Part shown: positions 42,423 to 42,943 of the stretch, piece after piece
Layout: the number at the start of each line of letters is the position of its first letter
How positions within the stretch are numbered: position 1 is the stretch's first letter
Assembly: GCA_902567135.1 (NCBI GenBank)
Contig: CACFLO010000008.1
Coordinates: forward strand, 1-42,943
Reading direction: 5' to 3'
DNA length: 42,943 bases
From: an uncultured Alphaproteobacteria bacterium
GTDB lineage: Bacteria; Pseudomonadota; Alphaproteobacteria; HIMB59; GCA-002718135
Notes under the pieces: generated by a model
Seen by the model: only the letters and a program-made list of their open reading frames with translations
Told to the model about the DNA's origin: nothing
Databases searched by the model: none
Position numbers and translations under genes: made by a program

Positions 42423-42943
42423 TCGCAGATTTAGTAAGCTATGAAATGATTGCAATTACAATGTTTGCAACAATGTTGTTAATGCTCTTAACAGGTCAAA
42501 GAGTATTTGGAGCAATCGGTTTTGTAGCAGCCATGGCAGCTTTATTATTATGGGGTGATGGAGCTGTTGAAATGCCATACACAGCTTCATGGAAGTTATT
42601 TAAATGGTATCCAATGCTAACTTTGCCTTTATTTATTTACATGGGTTATATGATATCTGAGTCTGGTATTGCAGATGACTTATATAAAATGTTCCATGTT
42701 TATTTTGGTGGCATAAAAGGTGGTTTAGCAATTGGAACAATGGGAATGATGGTCGCAATTTCTGCAATGAATGGGTTGAGTGTTGCAGGTATGGCAATCG
42801 GAGCAACCATTGCCTTACCAGCAATGTTAAAGTTAGGCTACGATAAACGAATGATCACAGGTGTAGTTCAAGCTGGAAGTTCTCTTGGAATTTTAGTACC
42901 TCCCAGTGTTGTTCTAGTACTTTATGGAATGATTGCAAGACAA
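42419..42943 (+). CDS. dctM: TRAP transporter large permease subunit (DctM-like), 3'-partial
   Basis: Opens at ATG 42419 overlapping the small-subunit stop and runs without a stop to the window end (175 codons of an expected 420-440). It shows hydrophobic helices and the DctM landmark GSSLGILVPPSVVLVLYG at about 153-170, preceded by LKLGYDKRMITGVVQA. It forms the sodium-driven uptake channel with the small subunit; the substrate is unknown (carboxylates, or ectoine in UehABC/TeaABC systems). Confidence 0.88.
   Translation, partial: MIADLVSYEMIAITMFATMLLMLLTGQRVFGAIGFVAAMAALLLWGDGAVEMPYTASWKLFKWYPMLTLPLFIYMGYMISESGIADDLYKMFHVYFGGIKGGLAIGTMGMMVAISAMNGLSVAGMAIGATIALPAMLKLGYDKRMITGVVQAGSSLGILVPPSVVLVLYGMIARQ

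Noticed and set aside
1-42943. CRISPR arrays, insertion sequences, prophage genes, toxin-antitoxin pairs or att sites
   Set aside because: No regularly spaced repeats, transposase or integrase motifs, or tRNA-associated duplications were seen; the single tRNA gene is followed directly by gshA.

Overview
The window is a gene-dense, AT-rich piece of an alphaproteobacterial chromosome (about 30% G+C by eye; no rRNA, insertion sequence, phage gene or CRISPR array seen). Tightly packed genes, very short spacers, overlapping starts and stops, several TTG/GTG starts, BioY-type vitamin uptake and many ABC/TRAP importers for small nitrogenous solutes suggest a streamlined marine bacterium of the SAR11/HIMB59/AEGEAN-169 kind. 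That placement is inferred from gene content and style, not from a tree.

Layout. (1) 1-7.3 kb, housekeeping: the end of the ribosomal operon (rpoA without its first codons, rplQ), crcB, an RluC-type pseudouridine synthase, lipB, tRNA-Leu(GAG), gshA-gshB, bioY and a ROK sugar kinase. (2) 7.3-30.3 kb, a large island centred on ectoine/hydroxyectoine use: a semialdehyde dehydrogenase, then an operon of amidinotransferase, eutA, eutB, eutC and a DMSO-reductase-family molybdoenzyme, the ehuABCD importer, a large fold-type-II PLP enzyme, an M20 amidohydrolase, a creatinase-like M24 protein and a proline-racemase-family protein. Next come a convergent Ldh2/DpkA-type reductase, a four-subunit sarcosine oxidase (soxBDAG) and the ectoine hydrolase doeA/eutD. 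(3) 30.3-34.5 kb: a DUF3726-like protein and a 569-codon protein of unknown function on the minus strand, divergent from an M19 dipeptidase relative that has lost most metal ligands, then an EamA exporter. (4) 34.6-42.9 kb: a spermidine/putrescine-type ABC importer (ATPase, binding protein, two permeases), a DadA-like FAD amine oxidoreductase, an aldehyde dehydrogenase, and a TRAP transporter cut by the window end.

How the genes fit together. Ehu imports (hydroxy)ectoine; DoeA opens the ring; the M20 enzyme is the best local candidate for removing the acetyl group, because no DoeB/EutE of the usual family is present; EutABC and the semialdehyde dehydrogenase would lead to aspartate. The racemase-family protein with a Ser/Cys active-site pair plus the DpkA-type reductase form a plausible trans-3-hydroxyproline to proline branch, and SoxBDAG turns sarcosine into glycine and a one-carbon unit. 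The whole region therefore reads as an osmolyte and N-compound salvage island. I see no dedicated regulator (no EnuR/GntR, no AsnC/DoeX) and no transaminase in the window.

The least explained parts are the molybdoenzyme and amidinotransferase built into the eut operon, the second creatinase-like protein and large PLP enzyme behind ehuD, and the unknown-function trio at 30.3-33.7 kb. Sequence-level oddities are a probable ATT start codon, terminators placed between binding-protein and permease genes in both ABC systems, and three convergent gene pairs that end on a shared TTAA.
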